This document shows, piece after piece, positions 25,345-38,600 of a stretch of 64,000 bases of DNA. The stretch comes from Boswellia sacra (taxonomy: Eukaryota > Streptophyta > Magnoliopsida > Sapindales > Burseraceae), in contig SNVD02011059.1 of assembly GCA_013180625.2 (NCBI GenBank), positions 186,001 to 250,000 of the forward strand, written 5' to 3'. Position 1 is the stretch's first letter; every line of letters starts with the position of its first letter. Below the pieces are notes generated by a model. That model saw only the letters and a program-made list of their open reading frames with translations, ran no database searches and was not told the DNA's origin. The translations under genes were made by a program, and so were the position numbers.

Positions 25345-27192
25345 CTATATATATATATATAATGACAGAAGTTTTGCTTAATAGATTTTCTTAACATATA
25401 GGGAAAATTGGGAGTGGTATAGTATCTGGGACTGCTCAATAACTCATAATAATCAAGATTATCAGCCTAAGAAACAGCCATTATTAATATCCCAAGGCTG
25501 CCGCTTCAATTAGAGGCAGATGCATCCAAAATTTACCCAACTGGTACAACAAAATACCAGATTAGCATACCTGGATATGAAGACTCAACCAGGCCTTCTC
25601 TAAACTGGATGCCAGATCTTCCGCACTAATAAACCCTTCTGAACGATTACAAGGAAAGAAATTAACACCCAATAGTAAAAAGAATAAATTATAGTTTCAT
25701 ATGCTGGACTCTAATGAACGTTTTCTTTAACAAATAAGACACACCGCTTTTCCAAACTTGTACACCATTGTATCCGATAGCCGTTATGCATGGAATAGAC
25801 TTTTGTGGATCTGTTTGAAGTTAATGCAAGGCCAAACTACAAATAATCATTACAGAAAAAATGAAAAATAAAAGACTTCGTCAAAATCAGCAACCACATG
25901 TCCAAATTGTCAAATTAGCCAAGGGCCACTTTTTGTTCCCCCTTTTGGGCTAAATGCGTTGGAAATAAAAGACATTCTTCCTATCTAGTTTTTGCCATGA
26001 ACATCACAGGATTGGAAATATGATGGTTAATAATGACAAAATCAACATAACAAAAACCTTGAAATAATCGCACATATCATTTTTCAGGAAGAAGATGAAA
26101 TGATATATTATATTTTAAAAGAGAAATACTTGCCAAACTAATAAAATGCCAAATATTTTCTTCTTCACATCACAACTGAAAGCAAATCTTTGCTAATGCA
26201 AACAAGACCAGAAGATTTTACACCTACATAATTTGTGGCATCTATGAGTTCCAATGTGAAAAAACAAATTATTGTTTTTAGGTAAGAACAGTAAACGTGA
26301 GTGATCAAAAGTATAATCAAGACAGCTTTGATTACAACAAGATTTTGTGAAATGTCATCTGCTAACAGTGACTACAGGCAAATATTCTGCCTGGCGCTTC
26401 ACCAAAGACATTTTACATGCATAAGCAGAAGTTAATCTAGCTAATATTTACGTTGCTCTTTCTTATAACGATACCAAAAAAGTTAATAGAGTTTTTGAAA
26501 AAGTGTAGTCATCGGAAGGATTTATTCAAAAAGAGGATACATATTGCAGAAAAATTTGCAGCATCCGTGGTTCCTTCTGGGATATGCAGTAAAATGCAGT
26601 ACTTCGATAGCGCCTCTGCCACCTGAACACACCATGAGACGATATGAATGAACCATAAAACAGAAATATACTAAATTTTGAAAAGTGAAGTGGGATACTG
26701 AAATTGTAAAACCTACTTTGATATCAGTCCAAGTGGTGGTTTCCAAGTTAGTTGAGTCTGTGTTCTCTCCTGAAAAGTAAAAATGGAATTGAGAAGCAAG
26801 GAAATGTTAAAGGTGCATACACTAGGAAATAAGTTGAAAGATTTTAAGGGTGCAACAGTAAGGCTATTCCTTAAAAGGAATTTAAATTAAGCATCCTATT
26901 TCTTCATTAATTGTAGTTGGGAAGCAAGGTTTTGTTTTGTGGATTGAGCTTGCTATGCATATATGCTATGTAATGTACATTATGATTATTGTATTCGTAC
27001 AGTGATGATCCAATAAAAGCAGCAGCACAAGTAAGCAAGCATTTAAAAGCAGGAACATGACATGGATGTGAACAGAGAAATAGTACCTGAAGTGTAGACG
27101 AGAAAGAGCTTCTTCTGGTTCTTGGCTTCAGTAATAGCCTCAGGAATTGAACCTTTGAAGGTTAGAGAAGAGAGAGAGCGCCCCATCTCCAT
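22138..27192 (-). CDS. PUX11: Plant UBX domain-containing protein 11 (PUX11-like)
   Basis: Nine coding exons join in frame to a 526-aa protein: 27192-27087, 26769-26717, 26622-26541, 25810-25745, 25638-25571, 25056-24868, 24770-24251, 23472-23197 and 22358-22138. All have GT-AG borders. Residues 1 to about 125 form a thioredoxin-fold/UAS-like domain (SLSSLTFKGSIPEAI, TTWTDIKVAEALSKYCILL, SIPCITAIGYNG), as in PUX11 and animal UBXN4. A Ser-rich acidic linker follows, then a UBX domain at about 303-385 (SEVHLNIRLPNG, RVVKDYVDRNQ, YPRKVF, SLFNRQALIVVP) and a Gly/Ser/Asn-rich tail. UBX domains bind CDC48/p97, so the protein is an expected cofactor for ubiquitin-dependent extraction. The usual FPR loop reads YPR. 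The start is set at MEMGRS because the next upstream ATG lies inside the leader intron. Confidence 0.93.
23776..24165. repeat. Tandem duplication (about 199 bp x 2) in a PUX11 intron
   Basis: Two adjacent copies begin CAGCAGCCAAG at 23776 and 23975 and differ by scattered substitutions and small indels. They lie within the intron before the UBX-carrying exon's downstream partner (24250-23473). Confidence 0.85.
25300..25361. repeat. (CT)n-(AT)n microsatellite in a PUX11 intron
   Basis: About 40 bp of CT followed by about 20 bp of AT repeats. Confidence 0.95.
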
Positions 27193-27333
27193 CCCCACCG
27201 GAATCTGATTCATTTACACAGATATTAACCACAAGTACCAAAAAATTAATCAAATCAATCTATAATTGTAACTGGAATTTGAAATAATTATTAGATTTGT
27301 TTTGTTCGCTGTTGCAGGTAGATAGATGATACC

Positions 27334-27430
27334 TTTCCTCCGGATGAAGAATTAGGTTTTTCTTGGACTTCGATCTCGGAGTCACTGTCAGAAGAGAAGA
27401 GGAGATGAGAGAGTCGGTTGGAGGTAAAGG
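27334..27430 (-). other. PUX11 5' leader exon (non-coding)
   Basis: The minus strand has a C/T-rich leader ending GGAGGAAAG, followed by a GTATCA donor. The matching acceptor (TCAG at 27208-27205) precedes the exon with the start codon. The left limit is set by the splice site; the transcription start is approximate. Confidence 0.6.
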
Positions 27431-27669
27431 TAGGTTGTATTGCTAATAATGCTACGGAAACGAATCTTCACATGAATAAATTATTAAATAAATCAGTGTA
27501 CAATAATAAAAGAATTATTAAATTATATAAGTTTATTCAATAAAATTATTTTCTTTTCTTTTTCTTTTCTTTTTTATTGATTAATCACAGTAATAATTTA
27601 TTAGTTGGTTTTAAATGAATAACTCCTAAGAACAAATTTATTGATTAATCGTCTAATAACGTAAAGATC

Positions 27670-27729
<60 letters not shown>

Positions 27730-28497
27730 GTAGTAGTAGTAGTAGTAGATAGAGAGGTATGCATCCTTTATCTTTAAGAGATTAATTTTTTTAAATTTTT
27801 TAGAATTGACTTATTCATTGTTCAAAGATATGGATTTAGTTTCAAATACAATTTTAAAAGCATTTTTAAAGACAAAATAACGTAATAAAAAAGTGGTAAA
27901 AGTAATCCGAATGAAATTTTATCTTTTATGTATAAAAGTGTGTATATTATAGCACCAGAGCAATATTATTGTACCAAAAGTGGTGTAGGCTTAGCAACTT
28001 GAATCACTATTAGCTAATCCTTGGCGTACCAAAAAAAAAGAAAAATAATAACTTATATATAATAATTTGGTGAGGATATTTATTTATGCCAAATTAATTT
28101 TCTGTACACTCCTTAGAAAATTAAATGTTTTATCACATTTATCTTCACTAATATTTTATCACATTTATCTTCAGAATTTTAAATGTGACATCATTTAATA
28201 AGAAAAATGTACTCTTGTTAATGATGATATAATTTTAGAATCTTTTATGGTATTTCTGATCCTATTAAGTTTCAATCTAGAGTGATTTTTTCAATATTTT
28301 GTCAACCGTTGGATGAACTTGACACGAATCCAACGGCTGTAGAAAACCAGCGCAAGCTGATCTTTCAACATGGCAAATTCCCAAACACAAGTACACAATC
28401 GCCTTCACTGCCTCAATTTCCCACTGCCTCACCCCCCGCCGGCGACGCCACTCTTCACCGCCGTCGCCGCCACCGCAGTAACAAGCTCTCCCTAACT
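27431..28497. promoter_or_regulatory. Shared head-to-head promoter region of PUX11 and PheRS
   Basis: PUX11 (minus) and PheRS (plus) start on either side of this stretch of about 1 kb, which must hold both promoters. It contains the ATT microsatellite and T-rich tracts. An ATG at 28282 is in frame with PheRS and would add 72 residues, but the downstream start at 28498 fits the family better. Confidence 0.55.
27671..27749. repeat. (ATT)n-(AGT)n microsatellite
   Basis: About 19 ATT units run into about 7 AGT units. Confidence 0.95.
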
Positions 28498-31400
28498 ATG
28501 GCTATGGCCATTTCGCACTCCTTTATCTTCTCCAGAGCCTCGCTCTTTCACAGCAGCAATGGCTTGAAACGCTTCACCTTTTGCGTACCTTTCTCCTCCA
28601 CTTCAGGTCTTTCTACTGCCTCTAAGAAGAAGTCGAGACTTCAGCCGGTGGCTTCGTTGATGGAGCTCGGCGGAGTCAAGATTGCTAGAGATGGTAATTT
28701 AAGCATTCAATGACTTAAATTCACTTCTTCTTTTTTTTAGTTTCACCGTCTTCTGCTAATTTAACTTTTAATTTTTTTCAACTTTTAAGCTCTTAAAGTC
28801 ACTAACTCTGCATTTTCAAACACTTATTTTGGCTAAGTTTTTTTTTTTAAAAAAAATTTGTTTGATAGCGTTTTTGCTTTTTACTGTTGGGAAAACTGCT
28901 GGACTGGCCCGGTAATGTTACCAGGTCGATCAGACTTTTTTCAATGAAATAAGAATATGAAATAAAATAAAAGAGAAGGCCGAGTTCTTTCGCACCGTAG
29001 CAACTTTCGTTACTGTTTATGTTGGTTCAGTTGTAGAACGAATAGACATGAATACATTCGTTCTTTTGACTTTTTGAATCGCTTTTTTGCTGTTGTTTTT
29101 TTAGATGTGGTGAGGGATGATCCGACTAATAATGTACCAGATTCAATATTTTCAAAACTGGGAATGCAACTTCATAGGAGGAGCCAGCATCCACTTGGTA
29201 TTCTGAAGAATGCTATATATGAGTATTTTGATAACAATTATCCCAACAAGTTTGATAAGTTCGATGATCTTTGCCCAATAGTTTCTGTAAAGCAGGTACA
29301 CATCTACTAGTTTGGCAGGTTCTTAGCTTAAATTGGATATTTGGATGTATATGTTCGTTCGTAATGCCATGTGTTTGATAATTTGTTGTTTCATTGCTTG
29401 TAATTAGTATCCAACATTTAGGAAAGTGCTCAAAGTGTTTTTGGTTGATATAATTTTGAATTCATGGCATCAATGAGTTAACTTCGATTATTTTTCTTTG
29501 AGTTTCACGATAATGACATGTTGCTTTGATCTTGAGTTTGTGTAAAGTTTCTTGTGCATGTTATGATAGCAAATTTGTTTCTTGCAGAATTTTGATGATG
29601 TCTTGGTTCCTCCTGATCATGTAAGCAGGAGCTATAATGATACATACTATATTGACCCCCAAACTGTTTTAAGATGTCATACTAGTGCGCATCAAGCTGA
29701 GCTTTTGAGGGGCCATACTCATTTTCTTGTAACTGGAGATGTTTATCGTAGAGATTCTATCGATTCAACACATTACCCTGTATTCCATCAGGTTTTGTAT
29801 CTTTAATTTCCTATTGTATCATATTCAACAACTAGCGCTTATGAAAATGTCTCTTTTTTCTCTTATAATATGTGGTTGCTACGCAGATGGAAGGGGTTCG
29901 TGTCTTCTCTCCAGATGATTGGGAGGCATCTGGCTTGGATGCCACAGCTTATGCTGCTGAAGATCTAAAGAAATGTTTGGAGGGATTGGCACGCCACTTA
30001 TTTGGTAAAAGCCACCTTTAGCCCATGTTATTGCGCACAATTGAGTTTCCACGATAATGACATTCATATTGAGGAATTATGAGCATGTTTGAATGGACAT
30101 AAAGATGCATTTCAGTTATTGTGATTTTTAAATTTATGGTCTAGTTGGTAAACTAACAAATATCCAGTCGGAGCTCCTCTGAGAAGGGGACAGAAACCTA
30201 TGCTGATAGAGGAAAAAGGACCAAAAACGCATGTAGCTTGTGCCGAAAGACCGATTACTGTAGGGTATCTGTCACCGAACATCTCCTAAACTTCACAAAA
30301 TCAGCATAAAACTCCATTACATTTAAGATCTTGAAGCGAAAGTTCAAGGAGATGAAAAAAACATTTACTTTTTCCCACAATAAGTATCATTTTTCTTTAA
30401 AGAAGATCATGCACACACTTCCCTGAAGTCTTTACTTTTGCCTGGACTTACAGCTCTCGGAACACCACTGAATCAATATAGAAAAAGCACCTAGCAAATA
30501 CCTATCCCTTGCAGGAGTAAATTGTTAAAATGAAATATTGAATTTTTTGTGGGAGATTGGATAATGATGGTTTTTTATCCTTGAGTGAAACCCAGATACT
30601 GCAGAAAAAGTATGGAGAATATGCAATTCTTGAAATTCCTATGATGAGTAATGCATGAATTGCGTAAAAGAACCTTAGATCTCTTTTGAAAATTATATGG
30701 AGTATTTCATATTATTTGACCCTTTTTTTGGGTCTTTGGATTCTGTTATGTGGATCTTATCAACAAATGATTTCTTATGTACTTATTCTTATGAAGTACA
30801 CTGTTTACTGACCCTGTTATGCCAAATCTATTTAACATGTCAGGTGCTGTGGAAATGCGCTGGGTTGATACATATTTTCCATTTACCAATCCATCTTATG
30901 AACTAGAGATATACTTTAAGGTATTCTACTGAATTGTCTTTGTGAAATAACTTCCTAGTTATTTGAAATGCTGTCCTAAGCCCCCGTTTTTGAGCTATAT
31001 GTAGGATTCTTTACCATCTCACTAGGTTTTGGTTTCTAAAAGAATTTGTGGATAAAGTTTTAATTGTTTTTTAAGATCTGAAGGTTTTTTTTTTTTTTTG
31101 GCTGAAGTGTGTGGTTCTTTGTTTTGATTTTGTCCCTTATTATTTATTTGGATCCTTTGAGTGCATTGCTGATTCACTTACTTACTACTCTATCTTTACA
31201 ATATTTTCTATTAAGGAAAAAATAATAGAAAAATTGTTTTTTGCTAAATCTAGGTCTGAAGGTTTTTTAATTTGTGAATTTCTCAATTATGTACTTTTCA
31301 TGGTTAGTGTCTTCTGCTTCAATATGTTTTTAATCCAAAATGATTTAGCGGATTGTTGTAAAATCATTCTATTTTAAAGTGAATAGTTCCCCATTTGGAA

Positions 31401-32927
31401 TTTTACTTCACCTGGTTCCTGTAATACTGCGTGCGACTCATTTATCAATTATCAAAATTGTTTCAGGAGAAGTGGTTGGAGGTTTTGGGCTGTGGGGTTA
31501 CCGAGCAAGAAATTTTGCAGAGAAGTGGTAAATTGAATAATGTTGCTTGGGCTTTTGGACTTGGATTGGAGCGACTGGCAATGGTTCTGTTTGACATACC
31601 GGATATTCGTCTTTTCTGGTCAACTGATGAGCGATTTACCTCACAGGTAGCTTTGAATGGATTATGTGATACGATATTGTTTTATTATATCTTTCTCATC
31701 TGATGTGCTATGATATTTTAGTTTTGGCAATTAACAAATCGATTCACTTAGATCTTGAAGTTCATATCAATATTATTTCAGAAATCCATTTCTTTTCTTT
31801 TTTCCTTAAGGACATGAGATGAAAGTGCATCTGTATCACTAACATCCAGCTATCTTTATGCAGTTTTCTCAGGGCCAGCTGGGGATCAAATTTAAGCCAT
31901 TCTCAAAGGTAAAATCACGATTTCCTTTTATGATTAAATTCTTTTTTTCAATTTTTTCTCTTCAAATTACTGATATCTTCTGTTGAGTTGGTAGTTTGTT
32001 ATAGCACATGCTTGCTTTACATCATTGATGTTTCTTTTATTGTTACCAAAGCTCTGTGTTTCAGCTGTTTGACTTCGCAGATATAGTTATGTAGATTTTG
32101 ATAAGTATGTTCATTGAGCTATTCTAGCAGCATGGAGACGATTCCTAAGAAGTTGAATTGACTTTTGCAGTTTCCTCCCTGTTACAAAGACATGAGTTTT
32201 TGGATCAATGAATCATTCACCGAAAACAATTTATGTGAAGTTGTCAGAGGAGTTGCTGGGGATCTTGTTGAGGAAGTAAAGTCTTTTTTTTACGTGATTT
32301 TTTGTTTCTGCAGCAAACTTGTTTGTCATTTTATCTACTAAAATGAGAAAAATTATAGATGCAGTTTGTTGAAGGATCCATCAGAATCTGTTAATGATTT
32401 ACTTAAGAGGTGTCTAAACAATCTGTGCTTTGTGAAATACTTCATTTGTCAAAGTAAAATACTGTATTCTATGGTCTGCTTAAGTTTCACAAGTTTAGAA
32501 GATAAGCTTTGAAAGATCACTCAAGATATTCTCAAGTATAGCGTGTGTGCTTGTGGAACTGCTCCAAAAATGCTACAATTTATTGCCTTAATGAGAGCAC
32601 TGTCCTGGAGTACATCTTCATTTTCAATTTCATTTGTGATTGTCAGGTGCAATTGATAGATAATTTCACCAACAAGAAAGGAATGACAAGCCATTGTTAT
32701 AGGATTGCATACCGGTCCATGGAACGTTCCCTTACAGATGAGGAAATTAATCAGTTGCAGGTAATTTTTCTTTGTATTTCTTTTTTTTTCAGCTTCTTTT
32801 AAGCTTTGAAGCATGTTTATATATATTCTTTAAAGTTGTTAACAAGCATAAAATGTGTTGGTAACTGTGAATGCAGTGGAATGTAAGGGACCAGGTGGAG
32901 AAGAAATTGAATGTTGTTCTTAGATGA
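28498..32927 (+). CDS. Phenylalanine--tRNA ligase, chloroplast/mitochondrial
   Basis: Ten exons join in frame to 426 aa: 28498-28693, 29105-29295, 29588-29791, 29887-30004, 30844-30920, 31467-31646, 31864-31908, 32171-32275, 32647-32760 and 32877-32927. The protein is the monomeric organellar PheRS, which charges tRNA-Phe in plastids and mitochondria (Arabidopsis homologue At3g58140, about 429 aa). A Ser/Phe-rich dual transit peptide spans residues 1 to about 65. The class II catalytic core follows: [31 protein letters not shown] and motif 3 [16 protein letters not shown]. The ferredoxin-fold anticodon-binding domain is in the last 95 residues ([43 protein letters not shown]). Every exon border has GT-AG. 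The start ATG in MAMAISHSF aligns with the family; an upstream in-frame ATG is less likely. Confidence 0.96.
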
Positions 32928-33509
32928 GAGTTTCTGATGCCACCAACCGTACACAGCATCTTAAATTATGTAAACACTTTTTCCCTCTCTGAGTTATAGG
33001 TGCTTAGTCTTTAATTTGTACTCGATAGATTCTGATTTGACCATGGATGTCAAATATTTTACTCAATTTTTGTATAATGATGTTAAAAGGACTGATCTCA
33101 GAAATTTTGAGGAATTACATAATAAAATAATGTTGCGAGAGCATGTTGAAAATAGACATGGCACCGACCAGTTCTATTACATTATTTGATTGTCCTGCAA
33201 ACTCTCACACGCTTGGTGCCGTACTTGAAAATAGTGATGAACGTGATGGAAATGAATAACGGGACAAGTAGCTGTTGAGAACCTTGCATGAATATATACA
33301 ACCATCTCACATTATTGCACATTCATGGTTTATATTTCTTTGCTGTGCCAACCATTTTAGCATCCAAACAATCATTTCTTCGTAATTTTAAGAAACTGAA
33401 AATCCTTTCTACATATAAAATCTGAGAAAATGTGATACTTTTCATGGCTAACCGGTTACAACTACGAATCCCTTTCTAGCATTGTATATAAAGATAATTT
33501 TTTGCAAGT
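32928..33509. other. 3' region of PheRS
   Basis: Probable 3' UTR followed by AT-rich spacer. Nothing else was recognised. Confidence 0.5.
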
Positions 33510-34105
33510 CATGCAAAGGTAGTGGTTGTCGCCAATGGCCTCACCTCATCATGGCAACTTGGAGATGGCTTAATTCTGAGGGGAACCGTCTAATGAGCAG
33601 GACAAACCAGTTCTTGGCCGAATTCCATTACCTGAATCCCTTACCATTTAGGTTGAAAGCAATAGTGCTAATACCGAAAGCAGTGAACCAGATACCTACT
33701 ACAAGCCACAAAGCCAGGAAAAAATATGAAGAACGAGAATTGTTGAAACTAACATATTGAAAGATCAATCGGCCAAAATAACCATAAGCAGCTACGATAT
33801 TATAAGTTTCTTCCTCTTGACCGAACCTGTAACTTTCATTACCAGATTCGTTTTATGTGGTTTCCCTAATCAAACCAAAGGTTACCAAGAAACCATGCAT
33901 AGCACTGTATAGGGAGCTGCTGAATACAATAGCTACGCATAACATGTGAAATAAGTGCACAAGGATGTTGTGCCTAGCCTAGAATACAATCATGAAGTTG
34001 AAAGTACCAGAGATTTCTAGAGGCATACCATCAGAAAAATTTCTTTGACCAATTGGGCACGTCAATAAAATAGCAGTAGCAGTTGCAACAGGAGCCGAAT
34101 TAGGG
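33510..34105 (-). pseudogene. psbA: Decayed chloroplast psbA fragment in nuclear DNA (NUPT)
   Basis: The minus strand translates to the C-terminal half of photosystem II D1 with substitutions and stops: [30 protein letters not shown], then a stop, [14 protein letters not shown], a stop, [54 protein letters not shown]. The match is clear between about 33645 and 34105 and becomes doubtful leftward to about 33510, where only a weak resemblance to the D1 end remains. At least two in-frame stops and many changes show an old plastid-to-nucleus (or plastid-to-mitochondrion-to-nucleus) transfer. It is not functional. Confidence 0.9.
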
Positions 34106-35672
34106 ATTCACACTCAATTTTGGTTCTCTATGGGCTTCAGCTCCTACAAGCAGCCCCTTCACATTGAGGGATTATTACAAAAAAGGGCACAAGGTGGGTA
34201 AGTAAAAGAAAGTAGGAAGCAAAAGGAAAAGTGCAATCTGAGGATTGTTTAGTTTTGTATACCTCTGCTAGCCTTTGCTAGGCTTCTTTCACCGGTTTAT
34301 TGTTTCTGTTACCTTTTTTTTTTTTAAATAACAATCTAGACTCTCACATCAAACCGAACCATCAATGTCCTTCTTTCAATTAGGAGGTCAATCGGATATC
34401 TCAATCCCATAACCCAAGAGACAACGAAAAAATACACCAAATCTCAGGCCTCTCAACTAACTAGACTACCCCTTAAGGGCAAGTTTTTCATTTTCATCAT
34501 TTGTTACAGATGGAGCAAATCTTGGAAGCTCTAGGAATGATCATGAATCCTTGAACCAATCTGAAGCATAAAAAACACGAAATAGTCAGCAATTATGAGA
34601 GTGCCAGAAAGGCTGAAAGGATAGACAGATCGGGCTGAACAGTACACATAATGAACATAACACTTTCAATTAATTATGTACATTTAATACATGTATTGAG
34701 TACACATAATAACATTTTTTTTTTTACACCCAAAACTAATATTCAGATGCTCCCAAGGGTTAGAATTCCTTTGATCCTACACCCTAAACAAATAAATGTT
34801 AAAATGGACCCTCTATTTTCAGAAAACTGTAAAAGACAACAAACAGTACTTGAAGCCCCTAAATGTCAGAATTTCTTTCAAGCTGCAACCTGATCATACA
34901 AATATCAATATGAACCTTCTGCTTTCGGGATACTGCAAACTAAACCCCTACACAATATTTAGACACTCGTATACATTAGAAGGAGCCCAACTGTTTCCAA
35001 ATTCAAACACAATTGGGACCAGTGCCGTTAAAAAAATAAAGGAAAAAAGAGGATTTCTAACAGAAGTATCACCCCCCAATCAACTGGATTCGATGAATTC
35101 TCTTGCCCAATACACAAAGCCTAGATGTTCTATTCATTCAAAGCAGATAAGAGAAAATCTTTTACAAAAGTAACCTTAGTATTTTATCATTAAATTTAGA
35201 TATCAGAAAACGAAGAAAGTATGTACACTTATGTAATCTGATCTAATGATGCTCAACTATTCTCTGGTTAAAGGGTTTCCTTATCTACTCACCTCGACAT
35301 GGTCAACTAAGAGTATTGAAGCAGTGAATCTTGTTAAAAGCAACTGCCCTGCACCATAGCCAGTAAGCAACATCAGCTTCATGCAAAGCCAGGCAATATA
35401 AATTAGACAGGGCATAGCAATCACTGACTTTTCAGCTTGGATAATCATAGAACAAAATTTTCTTCAAGTTTGGTTAACCAATCACATGTAGCTTTTTTTT
35501 TCATTTGAAGTTCCTAATCATGGGGAAGCAAGTCTGCCAAGAATAAATAAGCATCAACAGCTATAATTTTATTCATGTTTTTGCATGCTTGCCACAAATT
35601 CTGCTACTTGTAAAGTCTCTGAAAGGTGGTTAGAGATTGATTGAGGTTGAACCAATACATGTACTGAAACAA
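34106..35672. other. Intergenic, no gene recognised
   Basis: AT-rich DNA without conserved coding signal between the psbA relic and the PPR terminal exon. The right end is probably the PPR 3' UTR. Confidence 0.45.
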
Positions 35673-38600
35673 CTAGGTTGAGCGAACTGTCTCTTCTTGA
35701 ATCCAATGAATATTCTGCACAAATGGAAAGTTTATAACATAAATATACAGCAGCAGAACTTGCTAGTTAAGAGAATGTATATTCCAGATTCTTTAACAGC
35801 TGAGTAGAAAACCTTTGGATTTTTTATCAAGCAGTAGTAGCAATTCTGATTAAGGCATTTCAAGCCAAGGGCACAGCAAAACAACACTATATTTCACATT
35901 GAAAAGAATGTCTGTGTTTAAATATAAGAGCCTTCAGAAGGATATCATCACTCATAAAAGTCCTAAATCATGAAACATTCAAAAAGCTTGATGCATGTCA
36001 TCCAGTATACTGTACATTCACCATCCTGCCCCCATGAGAGCCTCAAGTCATCATTTCCCCATCATTTCTTTATACTTGTTTAACTAAAATTAATTAGAAG
36101 AAAAAAAGTCTTATAAAACTCTACAATGTGATAACCCTAATACACATAGACAAAGCAAGGACAAGACCAACAGACAGGCAAACAGAGACTGATAATCCAC
36201 ACTCGTTGAAAAGGAAAATGTATATTAAAAACAAAATATCATCAAAATTTTGAAAATTAAATCTTTTTAGTGTAATTTACAATAAAAATAGCTAAAATTT
36301 CAATCAAGCTTTGTTATGCTAGTGGCTATTTTCAGAATGTAATCACTGTTCTCCAAGAACATCATATAAAATATCTGAATATTTAATGAATTATTAGAAC
36401 TTAGCAGCGGGGGAAGAAATTATGTTTGCTTGAATTTCTATTTCACAATGAAAGAAATAAAAGTGGAAAAAAGTTAAGACAAACCGTATGACACATGCCA
36501 TCCGACAGTTGAAGGGCTTCTTCCCACCTGTTATCTCTAATTAGCCCTTTAATTAGGTGAACAAATGTGCTTAACTCTGGAATACCACCCTTTCTTACCA
36601 TGTCAGCATACAACTCAAAAGCTTTATCAATCTTACCTGCAATAGAGAGGCTCTCAATTAATGAAATATATGAATTCTTATTCACAGCTGAAATTGATGA
36701 ATATGATTCCATCTCTTCATGCAGCTCCAAAGCCACCTCCAGTCTTCCAACTTTAACATAGTTATCAATCAGAACTCTATAAACTGCAGCAATTGGCACT
36801 GAATCATTTTTACCCATCTCATCTAAGAGCTCAAGAGAGACCATGAACTCTCTGCTTAAGCCTTCAACAACCTTACGATAGCCTGCTAAATGCCTAGGCC
36901 AATATGTCTGCTTCATCTCTTCTAAAAGTTTGCGAGCTTCATCTAGAAGACCAGAAGCACAACAATGGTTTATCAAAACCCGATATGTGACAAAATTTGG
37001 TGCACAACCTTTTGAACTCATTTGTCCGAAGAGTTCGAGGCATTTTTCAATTTTTCCAGCTTTCCCAAAGCCATCTATCATGGCCGTATAAGTCACAACA
37101 TTCGGATAACAACCCTTTTCCTCCATCATCAACATAAGCTTATAGGCTTCATCTGTCTTTCCAACTTTACTGAGGCCATCGATCATCTCTGTGTATATAA
37201 CAACATTAGGAGCACAAGAATTTTCTAGCATTTTGGACAGGACTTTCAAAGCAAGATCCAGCCGCTTATCCTTGAACAATCTGTCAATCAAAGAGCTGTA
37301 AGTATACACACTCGGACTGTATCCACGCTCTGACATCTTGGCGAACACAATTTGTGCTTCATCAAGCTTCCCGACCTTGCAGAATCCATCAATAAGAGCA
37401 TCATATACAATATGATTCGGTTCACAACCTTCTGCAGACATAGCATCCAATAAGTTATGGGCCTCTTTGACTTTGTGAGCTTTGCACAGACCATCTACCA
37501 ACGCTCCATAAGTAAAAACATTTGGCTCTTTGCTGTTGCTGTCAACAACCTTAAAGTACATATCTACATCTGGAATTTCCTCATTGCTCCTCATTCTTGC
37601 ATAAATCTGGCAAGCCTTTTCAATCTCTCCAGCTTTACAATGACCATCAATCAAAGCTGTAAAGGTGACAATATTTGGAATGCAGCCCTCAGATAGCATC
37701 GTCCCAAAGAGTTCATTTGCACAGGATAACTTTCTTGTTTTAAGGTAAGCATGTATAAGAGCAGTGTAAGTCACCACATTAGGGGCACAACCTTCTTTTA
37801 TCATTTCATCAAACCAGTTATGAGCCTGTTCAATAAGGCCAGCTTTACAAAAAGTATCAATTAATATTGTATATGTATAGACATCAGGAATTACACTATT
37901 TCTTTTCATTTCTTGAAACAATAGAAAAGCCTTTTCTACTTCAGAGGCATCACATAAATAACTGATTACTTGGGAATATGTACATGTATCAGGTATAAAG
38001 CCCTTCCTCATCATTTCACGAATAACACTATATGCTTTCTCAAACTTTCCAGCACCACAAAGACACCGCGCAAAATTGCTGACATTGATTTTATTTAGTA
38101 CAACTCCTGCATTAAGCATTTCACTATAAGCTTTCTCAGCCAACTCCAACACATTGGAACCAGGCAACTCATCATTAGCACAAATTCCACCAATTAGTAT
38201 ATTGTAAACCACATAACCTGGCTGGCACCCACATTTTACCATTTTCTTAAGCAACTTATAGGCATAAGAGTAATCTCTGGACCTACAATATGCATGAACA
38301 AGAGAATTAAATATCCTTGGACTTGGATGAAAACCTTCTGTAATCATCATACTGAGAATCCTCTTACACCTACCAAGTTGTCTTTTCCTCAAACATCCCC
38401 AAAGCAGAATTCTAAATGTCCTGTCATTAGGAAGGCAAGAATTAGCTCGCATTCGATTCAAAAAGTCCATAGCTTCTTCAAAAAGCGAAGCTTCACATAA
38501 CCCAGATATCATCTTTGAATAAAGCATTGTATCAGGCACAAATTCTTCCTTCTCAATCAATGTTAAAGCTTCCCTCCACCGGCCTGCTTTGCAGAGGGAC

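Noticed and set aside
27193..27213. ATG at 27213 as the PUX11 start
   Set aside because: The splice acceptor at 27208-27205 places that ATG in the leader intron; the next ATG (27192) gives the family-like MEMGRSLSSL start.
28282..28497. 72-residue N-terminal extension of PheRS
   Set aside because: It is in frame but does not resemble the family. The ATG at 28498 gives the normal length and a typical transit peptide.
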